64,000 bases of DNA. Source: Niebla homalea (lineage: Eukaryota > Ascomycota > Lecanoromycetes > Lecanorales > Ramalinaceae). Location of the stretch: contig JAHGAU010000019.1 of the NCBI GenBank assembly GCA_019925105.1, positions 620,001 through 684,000 of the forward strand, read 5' to 3'. Under the pieces are notes generated by a model. It saw only the letters and a list, made by a program, of their open reading frames with translations. It was not told where the DNA came from and did not search any database. Position 1 is the first letter of the stretch. Every line of letters begins with the position of its first letter. A program made the position numbers and the translations under genes. Positions 1-10,480 of this stretch are shown here, piece by piece.

Positions 1-479
1 TTAAAAGTTTTATTAATTTTTTTAAATCGGAGCCGCTTTATTTAAATTATTTATAAGAGATAAAAAAATTTTTTTAGTTTTTTAATTTTGATAAAAAAGT
101 TAATTTATTACAGTGAAAACCTTAAATAATAAAAAGGTTAAGAAAGAATTTAATTAAATAAAATTAAAATAAAATCTTTTAAAGATATTAAATATAAATT
201 ATTTAAAAAATATTATAAATTTTTTAACGTCTTTAATTATATAAAAACAATATAATTATTATTTAGTTACGATATGAACTATAAAATTAAACTTATTAAT
301 AGCTTTAAGGAGCTATTAAAAAGTTAAATATATTTATTATCTTTATTTAAGCTCCGAATATATAAAGATTATTTTATTAAAAATCTAAAAAAAGATTATA
401 TAGTTTTAAATTAAATATTTTTATTTTGTTTATTTTATTAATATTTAAATAGGATAATAACTTACGATTCTATATAAAT

Positions 480-734
480 TATAAGAAAGGTAATACGTTA
501 ATGGAGAAGGACCGATGTTTATTATTATTAATAAAGAAAACTTTTAGACGGATTATTAATTATAAATATTTAATTAAAATTGATATTATTATAACATTTA
601 ATTTATTATATATAATTTTAAATATAAAATCTTTAATAGTATTTGTTATTAATATAAATATATATAAATATAAAATAATACCGTTCGGATTAATGAATAG
701 TTTTATAATATAAAAATATTATATAAATGATATC
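480..734 (+). pseudogene. Ty3/gypsy reverse transcriptase remnant, first part
   Basis: The open stretch from 501 reads as a worn gypsy RT: FRRI followed by a KYLIKIDIIITFN segment (the family's K-x-D-x-x-x-A-F-N region) and IPFGLMNSF, the family's M-P-F-G-L-x-N-A block, at about 681-705. A YIND block follows just before 735, where a short LTR element interrupts the frame; the next residues resume at 1915. No catalytic YxDD box survives. Only about 70 codons are free of stops, the longest protein-coding trace in the first 6.8 kb. Confidence 0.8.
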
Positions 735-888
735 TGTTACGTGCAAGCAGTACAATAGTCATAGCGCAAGGGCATAGGGCTATGAATGCTTGGCGCGCAC
801 CCACATAATTAGCAATACCATTCATAGTTGTAATCCAGGCAGTTACTACTTTACCCTTAATATTTATACTTCGTCTTTTTCCCTGATA
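735..888. repeat. 5' LTR of TRIM-like copy A
   Basis: Pairs with 1761-1914 over its full 154 bp. The core contains GCTTGGCGCGCACCC, a motif shared with the LTRs of related elements at 3476, 43.7 kb and 48.1 kb. Differences between the two LTRs are mostly C/T and G/A, as RIP would give. Confidence 0.75.
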
Positions 889-1760
889 AATAAAAATAAT
901 AGCTAAGTTCCGATCTTACTTATATCGTTATATATAAGAGGGATTATAAATATACCCTTACCGATACCGTCTTACCGATACAAGCGGTAAACTATAATAC
1001 GTAGAGTATTAAATACGACTTCTTAGTACCCCTTAACTTAATAGACCGTAATTATACCTGGCGTAATAAACCAATAGATAAAATACTCTCCTTTTAATAG
1101 CGGCTCTTTACTTTCAAAGTTCGGTGGATACGGTAATCGAGTTATTAACCTTACCTCCGGACCATAATACTCATAATAAGTAATAAAGACTTTATATTGA
1201 AGGTCAATAAGGACGTAAGCTAAACATAATAGGAAGAAAAGGATATTCTACTATATATTATAAAGTCGGTATAAAGACCTTAAAACTATATATTAAAGGG
1301 TCGGCTTAAAGACTTTACTATACTTATATACCTTATGGTCGGCATAAAGATTATACAGGGAGTATACCCTATCGTAACGATAATTATTAAGTTATTATTT
1401 AATTTATAGTATATAATAATTACGGCTTTAATTAATTAAGCTATAAAAGCACAAGTACAATATAAATAAGGGAAAAAACCAGGACGTATACTTACTTAAT
1501 AAAACCACGGAGATTACGTTTTTAAACGATTTAGCTCAAATTTAATCGCTTAAAATCCACGATTATTTCCCGGGTTACAGTCCCGTTTAATTCTCGTTAA
1601 TACTTTACCTTATTGCTTATTAACCACATATTTAGATAATGTTATTTATACGCTTAAAGTTTGCTTTTAATCACCTTTATTATTGAGTTAATTAATATCT
1701 ACAGTATTTTATAATGGATATTACGACGTAAGCGTCGCTTTTTTCTTTTTTATGGGTACT

Positions 1761-1914
1761 TATTACGTATAAGCAGTAGAATAGGCATAGCGCAAGGGTA
1801 TAGGGCTATAAATGCTTGGCGCGTACCCATATAACTAGCAATACCCTTCATAGTTGCAATCCAGGCAGTTACCACTCCACCCTCAATACCTGCACTTCGT
1901 CTTTTTCCCTGACA
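1761..1914. repeat. 3' LTR of TRIM-like copy A
   Basis: Second terminal repeat of copy A. It is preceded by a T-rich stretch (about 1736-1751) and a GACGTAAGCGTCGC block that also precedes the related LTR in the second island (about 47968-48003). Its last 60 bp keep more C and G than the 5' LTR. Confidence 0.75.
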
Positions 1915-3475
1915 AAATCCTTTTTAAGTATCCAAATAAAGTATTTGAGTATATATAAATAATATTTTTATTTATAATAGCTCTTTAAGAGAAAATATAT
2001 ATAAAATATATTATTAAAATTATAAGAAATTAACTTATTTACAATTATTAATAAATATAAAGTTTTCGTATACAAAAATTATTTTCCTTAATATTCTTAT
2101 CTTTGTTAAAACTATTAAAATAAACTTATAAAGAATATAAACCCTATAAAATTAAACTTAACTTATAATATTAAAGTAAATATAGTTTTTTTTATTTAAA
2201 TTCTATAACTTTTATAAACGGTTTATTGAGAATTTTTTATATATTATAAAGTTATTACGTTAATTAACTTAAAAAGATTTTGAATTTAAATAAAAATCTT
2301 ATTTAACGGTTTTTAATAAGTTAAAAACAACAATTGTATTAGTATTAATATTAAAATATTTTAATGAAGAAAAAAAGTGATTTTTAAACCGGATTCCTTA
2401 AATCACGTTAATATAAAAATATCCTCTTAATATAATAATAATAATATACTTTACTTTATTATATTTTATAATAAGAATTTTATATTAATATAATATAATT
2501 ATAAGATTTATAACAAGGAACTCCTAATTATTATTGACGGGCTTAAATCTTAAAAAATAAACTCTAAAAATAGAAATATTCTTATTAAAATCTTTATAAA
2601 TTATAAAAGTCTAAGATATTTTATAGAAATAAAGTAGTTAATAAGAAAATAAATATAATAAATAAACCTTTTTATTAATTATAACTCTAAGACTATTTAT
2701 ATTATCGTAAAAAAAATTAGAAAATAAACGCTTTAATAAAAATAATAAACTTAAAAATTTATATTTTTATTAATAATAATTATAAGAAGTATATATATTA
2801 AATAATATTATTATTAAAATAAAAATAATTAAAATTAATTAAGGACCCCGGAAAGTCCGAAATTAAAAAGTCAAAAGAAAACTTCCTTATAGAGATTAAA
2901 TATATAAACTTTATTAATAAAGAATATATAAGAATCCGGATTAAAATAATTAGTAATAATTATCTTAATAAATACTTTACTAAAAACGGAATCCTATGTT
3001 ATTAGAATAGAATATATATATTAATAAATATAATAATTAAAGTTCTTAAAGAGGTTTACTTCTAATTATATTCTATTTGTTTAAGAATTAAATAAATTAT
3101 AGAATTTATTTAATAATATTATTATATCTTCTAACTGCGTATCATAATTAAAAAATATCTTTATCATTATTAAATCTATAAACGGATTAAAGCCTTAAGG
3201 GATAAGAAGAATAATTTACTCTATTTATTATTAATACCAAATTAATAACAAAAAGATTTATGTATAAATTTAATTACTGGATTATAAAAATTTAAGGAAT
3301 ATAACGTTATTTTTATAATTTATTATAATTTATTTAAATATCGTTTTTATATACTTATTTTAAATAAGAATAAAAGAAAATTAATAAAATTACTTACGGA
3401 CGTTTTCCTATAAAAGGTATATTAATATTACGGGCTTTTTATTTTGATTATTTTAAATTAAGGGTGTAAATATAT
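1915..3475 (+). pseudogene. Ty3/gypsy pol remnant: RT end, RNase H, integrase core
   Basis: After copy A the RT frame resumes (IL-F-K-Y-P, about 1918-1935, then traces of the region after the YxDD box). Around 3255-3400 the plus frame reads INLITGL, KFKEYNVIFIIYYNLFKYRF and LLTDVF, which match the spacing of the gypsy integrase core (M-D-F-I-T-G-L-P ... Y-N-A-I-L-V-I-V-D-R ... E-L-A-D-L-F). Stops are frequent. The RNase H assignment of the middle is by position only. Confidence 0.65.
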
Positions 3476-3639
3476 TGTTACGTGCAAGCAGTGCAGGCAC
3501 ATACCATGATAGGCATAGCGCAAGGGTTAGGGCCATAGATGCTTGGCGCACCCATATAATTAGTAATACCGTCCATAGTTGTAATCCAGGCAGTTACCAC
3601 TTTACCCTCAATACCTATACTTCGTTTTTTTCCCTGATA
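3476..3639. repeat. 5' LTR of TRIM-like copy B
   Basis: Matches 4549-4712 at full length (164 bp each). It has a roughly 10-bp insertion relative to copy A after the GCAAGCAGTGCA start, so A and B are diverged lineages and not the products of one event. Confidence 0.75.
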
Positions 3640-4548
3640 AATGGTAGCAATAGCTGTTTTTCAATTTTACTTATATCATTATACATAAGAGGGACCATGG
3701 ATATACCCTTATTAATACTGTTTTACCGATATTAGCGGCAGACAGTAATACGTAAAGTACCTAGCTTAATAAATTACCGACTTCCAGGCTCCCTTTAAAT
3801 AAGGGACTATATACTGTACGTAATACCTATACCTGGAGTAATAACCTAGTAAATAATTCGCTCTCCTATAGTAACTCCTTACTTTCAAAGACCTATAGAC
3901 ACGGCCGTTAGCTATTAACCTACTTCCGGAATCAGTGCTTATAACGTTAGTGCTTATAACGAGCAATAAAGACTTTATATTCGAAGGTCGACAAGGACGT
4001 AAGTCAGGCATAACGGGCAGAGCAGGATACTTTAAACCACATACTACAGGGTCGGCACAAAGACCTTACTACACTACACGCCACAAGGTCGGCACAAAGA
4101 CCTCACACCCACATGCCTTACGGTCGGCATAAAGGCTATATAGGGAGTATATATTATCGTAACGGCAAGAATAAGTCATTATTTAGTCTATAATACATAA
4201 TAATTACGGCTTTAATTGATTAACTAATAAAAGCAAAAACAAAGGATATAAGCAAGGGTAATAAGGACGTATATTTACTCGGTAAAACCACGGAGATCTC
4301 GTTTTTAAACGATTTAGCTTAAATCCAATCGCTTAATTTATAACTATTTCCCGGGTTATAGTCCCATTCGGTTCTCGTTAATATTACTATTTATTTTACT
4401 TTACTTGTTAATAATTATATATTTAGACAATATTATTTATATATTTAAAACTTACTTTTAATTACCTTTATTATTAATATATATATATATATTATTTTAT
4501 AATGAATAGTTTAACGTAGGCGTTAACTTTTTCTTTTTTATAGGTACT

Positions 4549-4712
4549 TATTACGTATAAGCAGTATAAACATATATTATAATAGGCATAACGTAAGGGT
4601 TAAGGCCATAGATACTTAGCGCACCCATATAACTAGCAATACCGTCCATAGTTGCAATCCAGGCAGTTACCACTCCACCCTCAATACCTGCACTTCGTCT
4701 TTTTCCCTGATA
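4549..4712. repeat. 3' LTR of TRIM-like copy B
   Basis: Second 164-bp terminal repeat of copy B, ending in CCCTGATA directly before the TATAT target duplication. Confidence 0.75.
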
Positions 4713-5808
4713 TATATATTTACCTTATAAAAGTATCTTTATAAAAGACTAGATATTATAGCTATATATTTAACAATTTATTATCTAAAAAATAAATAGA
4801 TAAACCGAATAAACTATTTAACATATTAAGATAAAGTCTAAAGATATTATAGTAAATAATAAGATAATTAAATAGACTATATTAATATAATAGAATTTAT
4901 TGATAATAATTAAGAATTAACCTTTATAAAAATATTTTTTTTCTTTTTGAATTACGGTTATTATCCTTATATGAATTTTACTCCGGATAATATCGTTTAT
5001 ATTATAATACAAAAGCAAATTATAAGCCGTATTATTAAAAATATTATTAACTATATATAGAAAGTATTTAAGTACGAAAAGAATAATTTAAGAGCGGTAT
5101 AAATATTTATAATAACTTAAGTCAACCGTTATTAAAAGGATATTATTTATAAAATCAATAATTAAGTTTATTTATTTATTAAAAATATTAAGATTATTAA
5201 ACTATATAAAAATTTAAACTATAAAATAATTAATCCCTATAAGATTATGAATAAAAAAAGGATATTTATATAAATTTAAATTTTTTAAAAGCTCTTATTA
5301 AAAAACGTATTTTATACCGGTCTTTTAAAGATAATAATAAAAAACGTATTATTTAAATAAGAATTTATTTTAATAATTATTATTATTATCAACGATTAAA
5401 AGGATTAAACAGTAAATAATATCTTGAATTCTTAATTCTTAAACGGACGTTTATAATATAAAGTTAATTAAGCCGCATATAATTTAAATCCTAAATAATA
5501 TAATACCGATAAAAACGAATTTAAGTATATAGTTAACGTAATTATTAAATTATACCGTTATTATTTATATAAGCCGGGTCCTTATAATCGATTATAAAGG
5601 TAAAAATGACTTAAGCGTTAAATTATTAAGGGAAAAAGTATACGATCTAACTGTTTATCGGATATTACGTTAATCTTTTAATTCTTATAACCTTATGTCT
5701 TTTTTTACTCGTTACTTATAACGGTATTCTTTTACCTATATTCCTTAGCTTTTATAATATTTAACATATATTTATATATCACGGCTAATTTTTAGGAAAA
5801 AAAGGGGA
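4713..5808 (+). pseudogene. Ty3/gypsy integrase C-terminus and chromodomain remnant
   Basis: The plus frame resumes with integrase traces: a K-I-N-R-stop-T-E block standing for D-G-Q-T-E-R, then YGYYPYMNFTPDN-like residues (about 4960-5000) and LFIKNIKIIK ... INPYKIM (about 5170-5250), the family's W-L-S-T-K-N-I-K ... G-P-Y-x-I segment. A chromodomain-like stretch follows (VNNILNS ... GRL-x-YKVN, about 5415-5480) and a terminal YKPGP block near 5570-5590. Multiple stops, no function. Confidence 0.75.
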
Positions 5809-6062
5809 TAATATTATAAGTATATTAACTTACAAAGGCTATTAAGTAACATACCTGGTAGTTAAGTTATAAGTATTACGGTAATAATATATAAGCGAGA
5901 TATTCAAGTTATCTATCCCGGTTATTAATTATAAGGGGTAAGGTAACTTAACGTATATTAATAAAAGGCCTTTTTAATCAATATTTATACTTTTACTCTT
6001 TATAGTTATTCTTTCGATTAATACATACCCTTGTAATCTCATTCTAAGCACGGCCCTTATCA
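5809..6062 (+). repeat. 3' LTR of the plus-strand gypsy element
   Basis: This 254-bp stretch follows a purine tract (AGGAAAAAAAGGGG, 5794-5807) and ends CTTATCA. Its reverse complement matches 17023-17280, the LTR of the minus-strand copy of the same family; shared blocks include CCCGGTTATTAA and CACGGCCCTTAT. The LTR boundaries are inferred from this alignment and from the tract; the TG start has become TA. Confidence 0.75.
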
Positions 6063-6844
6063 ATTATAATATCTATAATAAAGAAATTTTCACGATTATC
6101 CGGTATCCTAAAAATTAACGGCTTAAATTAAAAACAATAAAGATTTCTTTTAAATTTTCAAGAATAATTAAGCTTTAAAGTACCTTATTAAGAATTAAAA
6201 GCTTATAAAACGTTAAATAAAAACCTTAAATATCTTTCTTAAATTTTTTTTCAAGGTCTACTACCGGTTAAATTAAAAGAACTAGAAAATTAATATCCTT
6301 ACTACAATATTAAACTATTAATTATAAAACGATAATAATAATAAGCTTAAAGATTAAATTTAATCAGCGATTAAGGTAATATAATAATTATTATTTATAT
6401 TGAATATTGATAAAAATTTAAAACATTGATATTATAATAAAAAGAAAGTTAATATATAATTAATATACTCATCCCTTACTTAGTTCAAAGAAAGGCTTTT
6501 ACTTAACGTATAAGAATAATAAAACAATTAAGATATAGTCTTATATAAATATCTAATTGAATATTAATAATTAAGATATAATATATTACGGAAAATTTAT
6601 ATACGTTATGAATTAAAAGAAAAGTAAGACCGGATAAAACCTTAAAAATATATAATAGATATAACTTACCGCCGGTAAATAAAAATAAACCTTTTATGTT
6701 ATTTTCATTAAAAGAATAATTATTGTTAAAGGATTTTAATTTATACTATAAAAAATAAAAAAATGTCGAAACAAGGAGTATACATTATACGGAGGTAAAA
6801 CAGTTATTTAAGGTAATAACTTAAGCTACAGACGAACCACAGTT
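6063..6844. other. RIP-degraded AT-rich DNA, unassigned
   Basis: About 780 bp of very AT-rich DNA between the gypsy LTR and the first gene island. Stops occur in all frames and I recognise no family. Base composition rises sharply at about 6780-6850, the left border of the island. Confidence 0.6.
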
Positions 6845-7141
6845 ATGACCGCGCCTAATTTCGATAGGCAAATTGAGCAACTCCTCAGTCCTTTCTCACC
6901 CAAATCTCTACCAGTGACAAAGAAGACTCTGCGAGTCAGCTTTGATCCCGCAAAGACGAAGGTTCTCTTCCTCATCTCACTTCTTTAATCACCGGCAACA
7001 TCGTCCCGGAACAGATCCATCAATACCTTCAAAGCATAATCGTCGATTTAGAATATACGAGCTTGCGAGAAGTAGAGAGAGTGGGTATCAGCACCAGGAC
7101 AGATCCCTGGCCATATGCGCTTGAGAAACGGTCCAAGCAAG
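6845..7141 (+). pseudogene. Decayed N-terminal fragment of a zinc-finger or gag-like ORF
   Basis: An ATG at 6845 opens a frame starting MTAPNFDRQIEQLL that meets a stop at about 6986. A second frame in the same region reads TGNIVPEQIHQYLQS and ends ALEKRSKQEIVGKAFVQR-stop at about 7139. A one-base shift near 6945 would join them, so this looks like one frameshifted ORF of about 98 codons. The last 80 bp are similar to 42786-42865 in the second island, where the same LEKR-x-K-x-E ... GKA-x-VQR block runs into C2H2-type zinc fingers. I do not know the protein; a retrotransposon gag or polyprotein start is one possibility. Confidence 0.45.
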
Positions 7142-7597
7142 AAATAGTTGGGAAAGCCTTTGTCCAACGATAAACGAATTCATCATGACAATGACAAGGG
7201 TTTGCCCGGGGAAGTGGTGAGCCTGTGCAGCGGGTCTCGACCGTCATCGCTTTGCCCGAACTTCCAATATCGACGTTGCTTTGGTCAGTCCAACCTCTAC
7301 ACAAGGAAAGGATGGTCGTCGGCGGAGACTGGGAGAGGGTATGAAGCCCATCGGCCACGGTCTAGAGAGGTTGGCAGCGAACATGATGGTCATCTTATGC
7401 CGAGATTGCCATGGGACTGCTGGAGATAATCTGTACATGTAATTTGACAAGCTGGTATTGTCTCTTGTCTCTTGTTTCTTATCTTTTGGGAGAATTGATT
7501 ACGAAGAATTGCCGAGGTGCCGCCGTAAGCGCAATGTACGGAATCTCAGCGTCCCTCGGTCCCTCATCTTTTTGTCTTTTTGTGGAGGCGCTGTAAT
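7142..7597. other. Intergenic DNA upstream of the SPOK-like gene
   Basis: Normal base composition. Short overlapping open frames on both strands (60-109 codons) share no family features and look like shadows. The likely promoter and 5' leader of the gene at 7755 lie here and just downstream; I see no clear TATA box. Confidence 0.4.
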
Positions 7598-7641
7598 TCC
7601 GGCATTTCCGCGGCATTTCCACGGCATTTCCGCGGCATGCC
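7598..7641. repeat. 11-bp tandem repeat in the presumed 5' leader
   Basis: GGCATTTCCGC-type units start at 7601, 7612, 7623 and (partial) 7634. They lie about 115-155 bp upstream of the chosen start codon of the SPOK-like gene, so they may be in its promoter or leader. Confidence 0.7.
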
Positions 7642-7754
7642 CGCCACCCTTTGTCCTCAACTCCTTCACCTCAGCACAACACCATATCCTCTTATCCTCT
7701 CTCCTTGACCTGGGCTCCTCTTCCAACTCTGGATTTTCTTCCGACTTACCTGCC

Positions 7755-9971
7755 ATGGATTTTGCGGCCAACAGCGATGCTGCAAAGGAAATACTGGAGA
7801 AGAAGGTGGCCGAGCTGCAAAAGGCTCTGGACGATCGGGACCGTAGACCCTCCCTCGTCGAAGTGTTCAAGTATTATGATGACACTGCTCCCAAATTGTT
7901 CGAGGTTGAACCGGAGCCCGCTCGTCGGACTACCGGATCGATCCAGGATCCAGCCAACAAGCTGCATCCCAAGGAATTGAAAGAATGGGACGATTGCCCG
8001 TCTGAGTTACGAAACATCTATGGAGAGCTTCAAGCATTGTTAGATGAGCCGGACTGTGACCCACAATTCGAAAGCTTCGAATACATGTGGGGTCTTGCGG
8101 AACATGCCAGCCCTGGTCGCATTGGGACGGAAGCAGACTTCGCAACCTTTCAAGGGCGTTTCTTCGAAATGATATTAATGGCTCTTTACAGAAGTATGGC
8201 GGCCGTCCCCAAGTTGAAGGACCACTTCAGGCTGAAAGATCGGCTCTCCATTGACAGCAGCGGGAACTCGCATCTAGCGGATCAGAGGGCAACGCGACCA
8301 GACTCGGGCAATGAGGCGCGTTCAGAGAAAGTGTGCGCGGATCGCTTTTACTACGAGGCGGAAGGCAACCAGAAGCGGCTCATTCTCACTACGGAGCTCA
8401 AACCACCACACAAGATGCCAATGTCGGTCTGGAGCCACGGCCTTGGGGAGATGGAGCTTGACCCGATCATTCACGTGTCCACATCACCGACGGATCCCCA
8501 GCTTCGAGAGCAACAGTCAGCGTTTCGGAAAGTTGCCTCGGTACTTACGCAGGAATTCGATTATATGATCAGAGGTGGCATGCTATACGGTTGTGTTGAC
8601 TCTGGAGAAGCCGCCGTCTTTCTCAAGATTACGTCTGATAACCCAGCAACTCTATATTACCACTTCTTAGGAGGAATAGAGAAGAATGCCCCAACCGAGT
8701 CTTTTGATCCTTACAGGAGTGATTTGGCAAGGCGCTTTCTCTTTACTCTTCTTGCTGCTCGGGGTGAAAGAATGGACAGGGATTGGATTGCGAACCAAGG
8801 AAAGGCATTGCCCGAATGGCGTTTTGATCCCTGGATGGACCATGGGCCATGGCCAGACCGGATGGATCATCCGGATAATATCAGGCCCTTTACGCCTTCG
8901 ATTTCGATTTCGAAAATACAAGATAAACAGCATCAAACACGCAGTCCCACCAAGGGCGGCTCAAAATCATGTAAACCTGATCAACAGAGACCCAATCCTG
9001 ACGATGAAGAGGACCCGGATGACAAACCTCCTTCCACTTTCGGACCTCCGAACCCATCAAGCCAGAATCTCCAGACAGCCAATAAGCAGCGTACGATAGG
9101 AGGAGGAGGCAATACTTCGGTGGAGGGTTCTTACTCCAAGAACAATACGCTAAATCTTGCATATTGTACCCAGGAATGCTTAAAGGGACTTCGGAATGGT
9201 ACGGCTTTGCATGAAAGCTGTCCTAATGTTGAGTTACATTGTCCCAGCACGCAGAAATCGAGATCCCATCCCTTTCCGGCTCAACAACTGCCTTCACGCG
9301 TCCAAACGCAGCTCGCCGAGAGTCTTGTCCAAGGTGTTACTGACTTAGGCCTTCAGGGCGCCCGTGGTAAGATATTCAAGATATCCCTCGTTTCACATGG
9401 TTATACCTTCATCGCTAAAGGGACTAGTCTGGCCTATAAGCCAGATCTAGAGCATGAAGCTCGAGTCTACCAGCGCCTTAAACAACTTCAAGGCGAGATC
9501 ATCCCCTTCTGGCTCGGAAGCATTAACTTAGTCCGTCCATGGATAGACTTGAACGCTTGGATCACCTACATGCTTTTACTCTCCTATGGCGGGGAGGAGA
9601 TCGGGTCCGGCGGACTGCGAGAGCGGGACAGACAGGAACAAGAGTCGATTGTCAGCCAGCTCACAAAGTGGGGTGTAAAGCACAAAGACCTGAGCGTTTA
9701 CAATCTTCTGCGGAATATGGATACTGGCCACCTGATGATTGTCGACTTTGAGCGCTCCGAGTTGGATCCTCTGCCTTCTGGATGGCCCCCGGAGGGCCCC
9801 TCGAGGGGAAAGCTGCGGGGTACCATGCCCTTGAGTGAGATGTCAGGGAACGCGTCACCATCCAGACAGCCATCACAGGAGCGATCGATGCATTACTTGC
9901 CCACCAAAGCTTCTAAAAGAAGTAAAAATCGATCCGGTCCTAAGGATGATCCGCTTCATTTCGTGCAATGA
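7755..9971 (+). CDS. SPOK-like protein: coiled coil, PD-(D/E)XK nuclease-like domain, Cys cluster, kinase-like domain
   Basis: A single 738-codon frame without introns. I chose the ATG at 7755 (context TGCCATGG, start MDFAANSD); an ATG at 7458 is in frame but adds a 99-residue leader unlike a protein. From the N-terminus: a short coiled coil (EILEKKVAELQKALDD, about 11-30); a TGSIQDPANKLHPKELKEW block (about 57-76); a nuclease-like domain with D196, E214-L-K216 (TELKPPHK), YMIRGGMLYG and FLKI ... LYYHF (about 190-305); a Pro/Asp-rich linker; a Cys cluster (C471, C475, C489, H495, C496, in YCTQECLKGL ... CPNVELHC); and a kinase-like domain with K555, E566 or E568, HKDLSVYNLL (H643, D645, N650) and DFE at 664-666. 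This order and length are those of the SPOK proteins of Podospora, where, as published, the nuclease-like domain is needed for spore killing and the kinase-like domain for resistance. Relatives occur widely in fungi, mostly of unknown role. No stop or RIP damage is visible. Whether it drives cannot be read from sequence. Confidence 0.85.
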   Translation: MDFAANSDAAKEILEKKVAELQKALDDRDRRPSLVEVFKYYDDTAPKLFEVEPEPARRTTGSIQDPANKLHPKELKEWDDCPSELRNIYGELQALLDEPDCDPQFESFEYMWGLAEHASPGRIGTEADFATFQGRFFEMILMALYRSMAAVPKLKDHFRLKDRLSIDSSGNSHLADQRATRPDSGNEARSEKVCADRFYYEAEGNQKRLILTTELKPPHKMPMSVWSHGLGEMELDPIIHVSTSPTDPQLREQQSAFRKVASVLTQEFDYMIRGGMLYGCVDSGEAAVFLKITSDNPATLYYHFLGGIEKNAPTESFDPYRSDLARRFLFTLLAARGERMDRDWIANQGKALPEWRFDPWMDHGPWPDRMDHPDNIRPFTPSISISKIQDKQHQTRSPTKGGSKSCKPDQQRPNPDDEEDPDDKPPSTFGPPNPSSQNLQTANKQRTIGGGGNTSVEGSYSKNNTLNLAYCTQECLKGLRNGTALHESCPNVELHCPSTQKSRSHPFPAQQLPSRVQTQLAESLVQGVTDLGLQGARGKIFKISLVSHGYTFIAKGTSLAYKPDLEHEARVYQRLKQLQGEIIPFWLGSINLVRPWIDLNAWITYMLLLSYGGEEIGSGGLRERDRQEQESIVSQLTKWGVKHKDLSVYNLLRNMDTGHLMIVDFERSELDPLPSGWPPEGPSRGKLRGTMPLSEMSGNASPSRQPSQERSMHYLPTKASKRSKNRSGPKDDPLHFVQ

Positions 9972-10480
9972 GGCATCAGGATCCATACGTAAGAATGGAA
10001 CACAGGAATACGACGGAATTCTGGGCAAGCGGAAGGAAGTGACAAGCCGGAGCAAGCGGCTTGATTGAATGCGCACCGAATACTGAATACCAATTTCTTA
10101 CTGCTGGGCGGCATCTGCATGCGGCTTCAGGTCATGAGCCATTGTAGCTCTCTCTGCGAGAATTGTTATCAGCAATGCGTTGGGTTAAAGAAGGCATTCT
10201 TAGTGATAGAAACCTGAAGCACAATCGCACATGCTCTACTAGGCTTACGTTGACGAATTACTTTCTTATGCAATTGATTCTTGTTTACTTGTTTCACAGT
10301 AGAATCCTACACAAGCGCTTTGAAGCGCTCAACGAAGATGCGCAAGCTACCTATGCGGAGGCTGAAAGCACTACACCGTAACAAGACAGCCGTAAAGAAG
10401 AAGAAAATTGAGGTTCATTTTAATATGATATCGAACAATATCAAGTGTTTGTTTGATAAGTGGGGAAACAATTAAAAGCA
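9972..10480. other. Intergenic region downstream of the SPOK-like gene
   Basis: About 500 bp of moderate GC. Open frames at 10163-10381 and 10281-10475 (64-72 codons) have no recognisable motif. A small palindrome AGCGCTTTGAAGCGCT lies at about 10315-10330. Probably holds the 3' end of the upstream transcript. No gene that I can support. Confidence 0.35.

Larger units (their letters stand above)
735..1914. mobile_element. Short non-autonomous LTR element (TRIM-like), copy A
   Basis: Two direct 154-bp terminal repeats (735-888 and 1761-1914) start TGTTACGTG / TATTACGTA and end CCTGATA / CCTGACA, so they look like TG...CA LTRs, one more RIPped than the other. The body of about 870 bp has no coding capacity. 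The flanks are ATATC (730-734) and AAATC (1915-1919), a 4-of-5 match to a 5-bp target duplication, and the insertion splits a gypsy RT frame between YIND-I and L. The body has three spaced copies of a GGTCGGCATAAAG-type motif (about 1264-1366) and a conserved block ending CCCGGGTTACAG (about 1500-1590). Length, LTR size and lack of genes fit a TRIM. Confidence 0.75.
3476..4712. mobile_element. Short non-autonomous LTR element (TRIM-like), copy B
   Basis: Direct 164-bp LTRs (3476-3639 and 4549-4712) of the same family as copy A, flanked by an exact 5-bp duplication TATAT (3471-3475 and 4713-4717). Just inside the left LTR is TGGTAGCAATAGCTG, in the position and with the TGG start of a tRNA primer binding site. 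Internal GGTCGGCAYAAAG motifs occur at about 4051, 4088 and 4122. Short open frames here (3475-3735, 3766-4011, 3935-4132) show no protein features and overlap the repeats, so I do not call them genes. The element lies in a gypsy integrase frame, just where the family has its S-D-R-G block. Confidence 0.8.
1..6062 (+). mobile_element. RIP-degraded Ty3/gypsy chromovirus (5' end outside window)
   Basis: The plus strand carries, in order, decayed gypsy pol blocks: reverse transcriptase (about 480-720, resuming at 1915-2100), a presumed RNase H stretch (about 2200-2900), the integrase core (about 3230-3475, resuming 4713-5290), a chromodomain-like tail (about 5380-5600), a purine-rich tract at 5794-5808 and a 254-bp 3' LTR. 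The frame is full of TAA and TAG where CAA or CAG would be expected, which is the RIP pattern. Two short LTR elements are inserted in it. The 5' LTR and gag lie left of the window. RT, integrase and chromodomain order is that of chromoviruses of the Ty3/gypsy superfamily. It cannot encode a working protein. Confidence 0.85.

Noticed and set aside
7029..7450. Overlapping frames of 68-109 codons upstream of the SPOK-like gene
   Set aside because: They overlap on both strands, lack motifs and partly cover the decayed zinc-finger/gag-like fragment.
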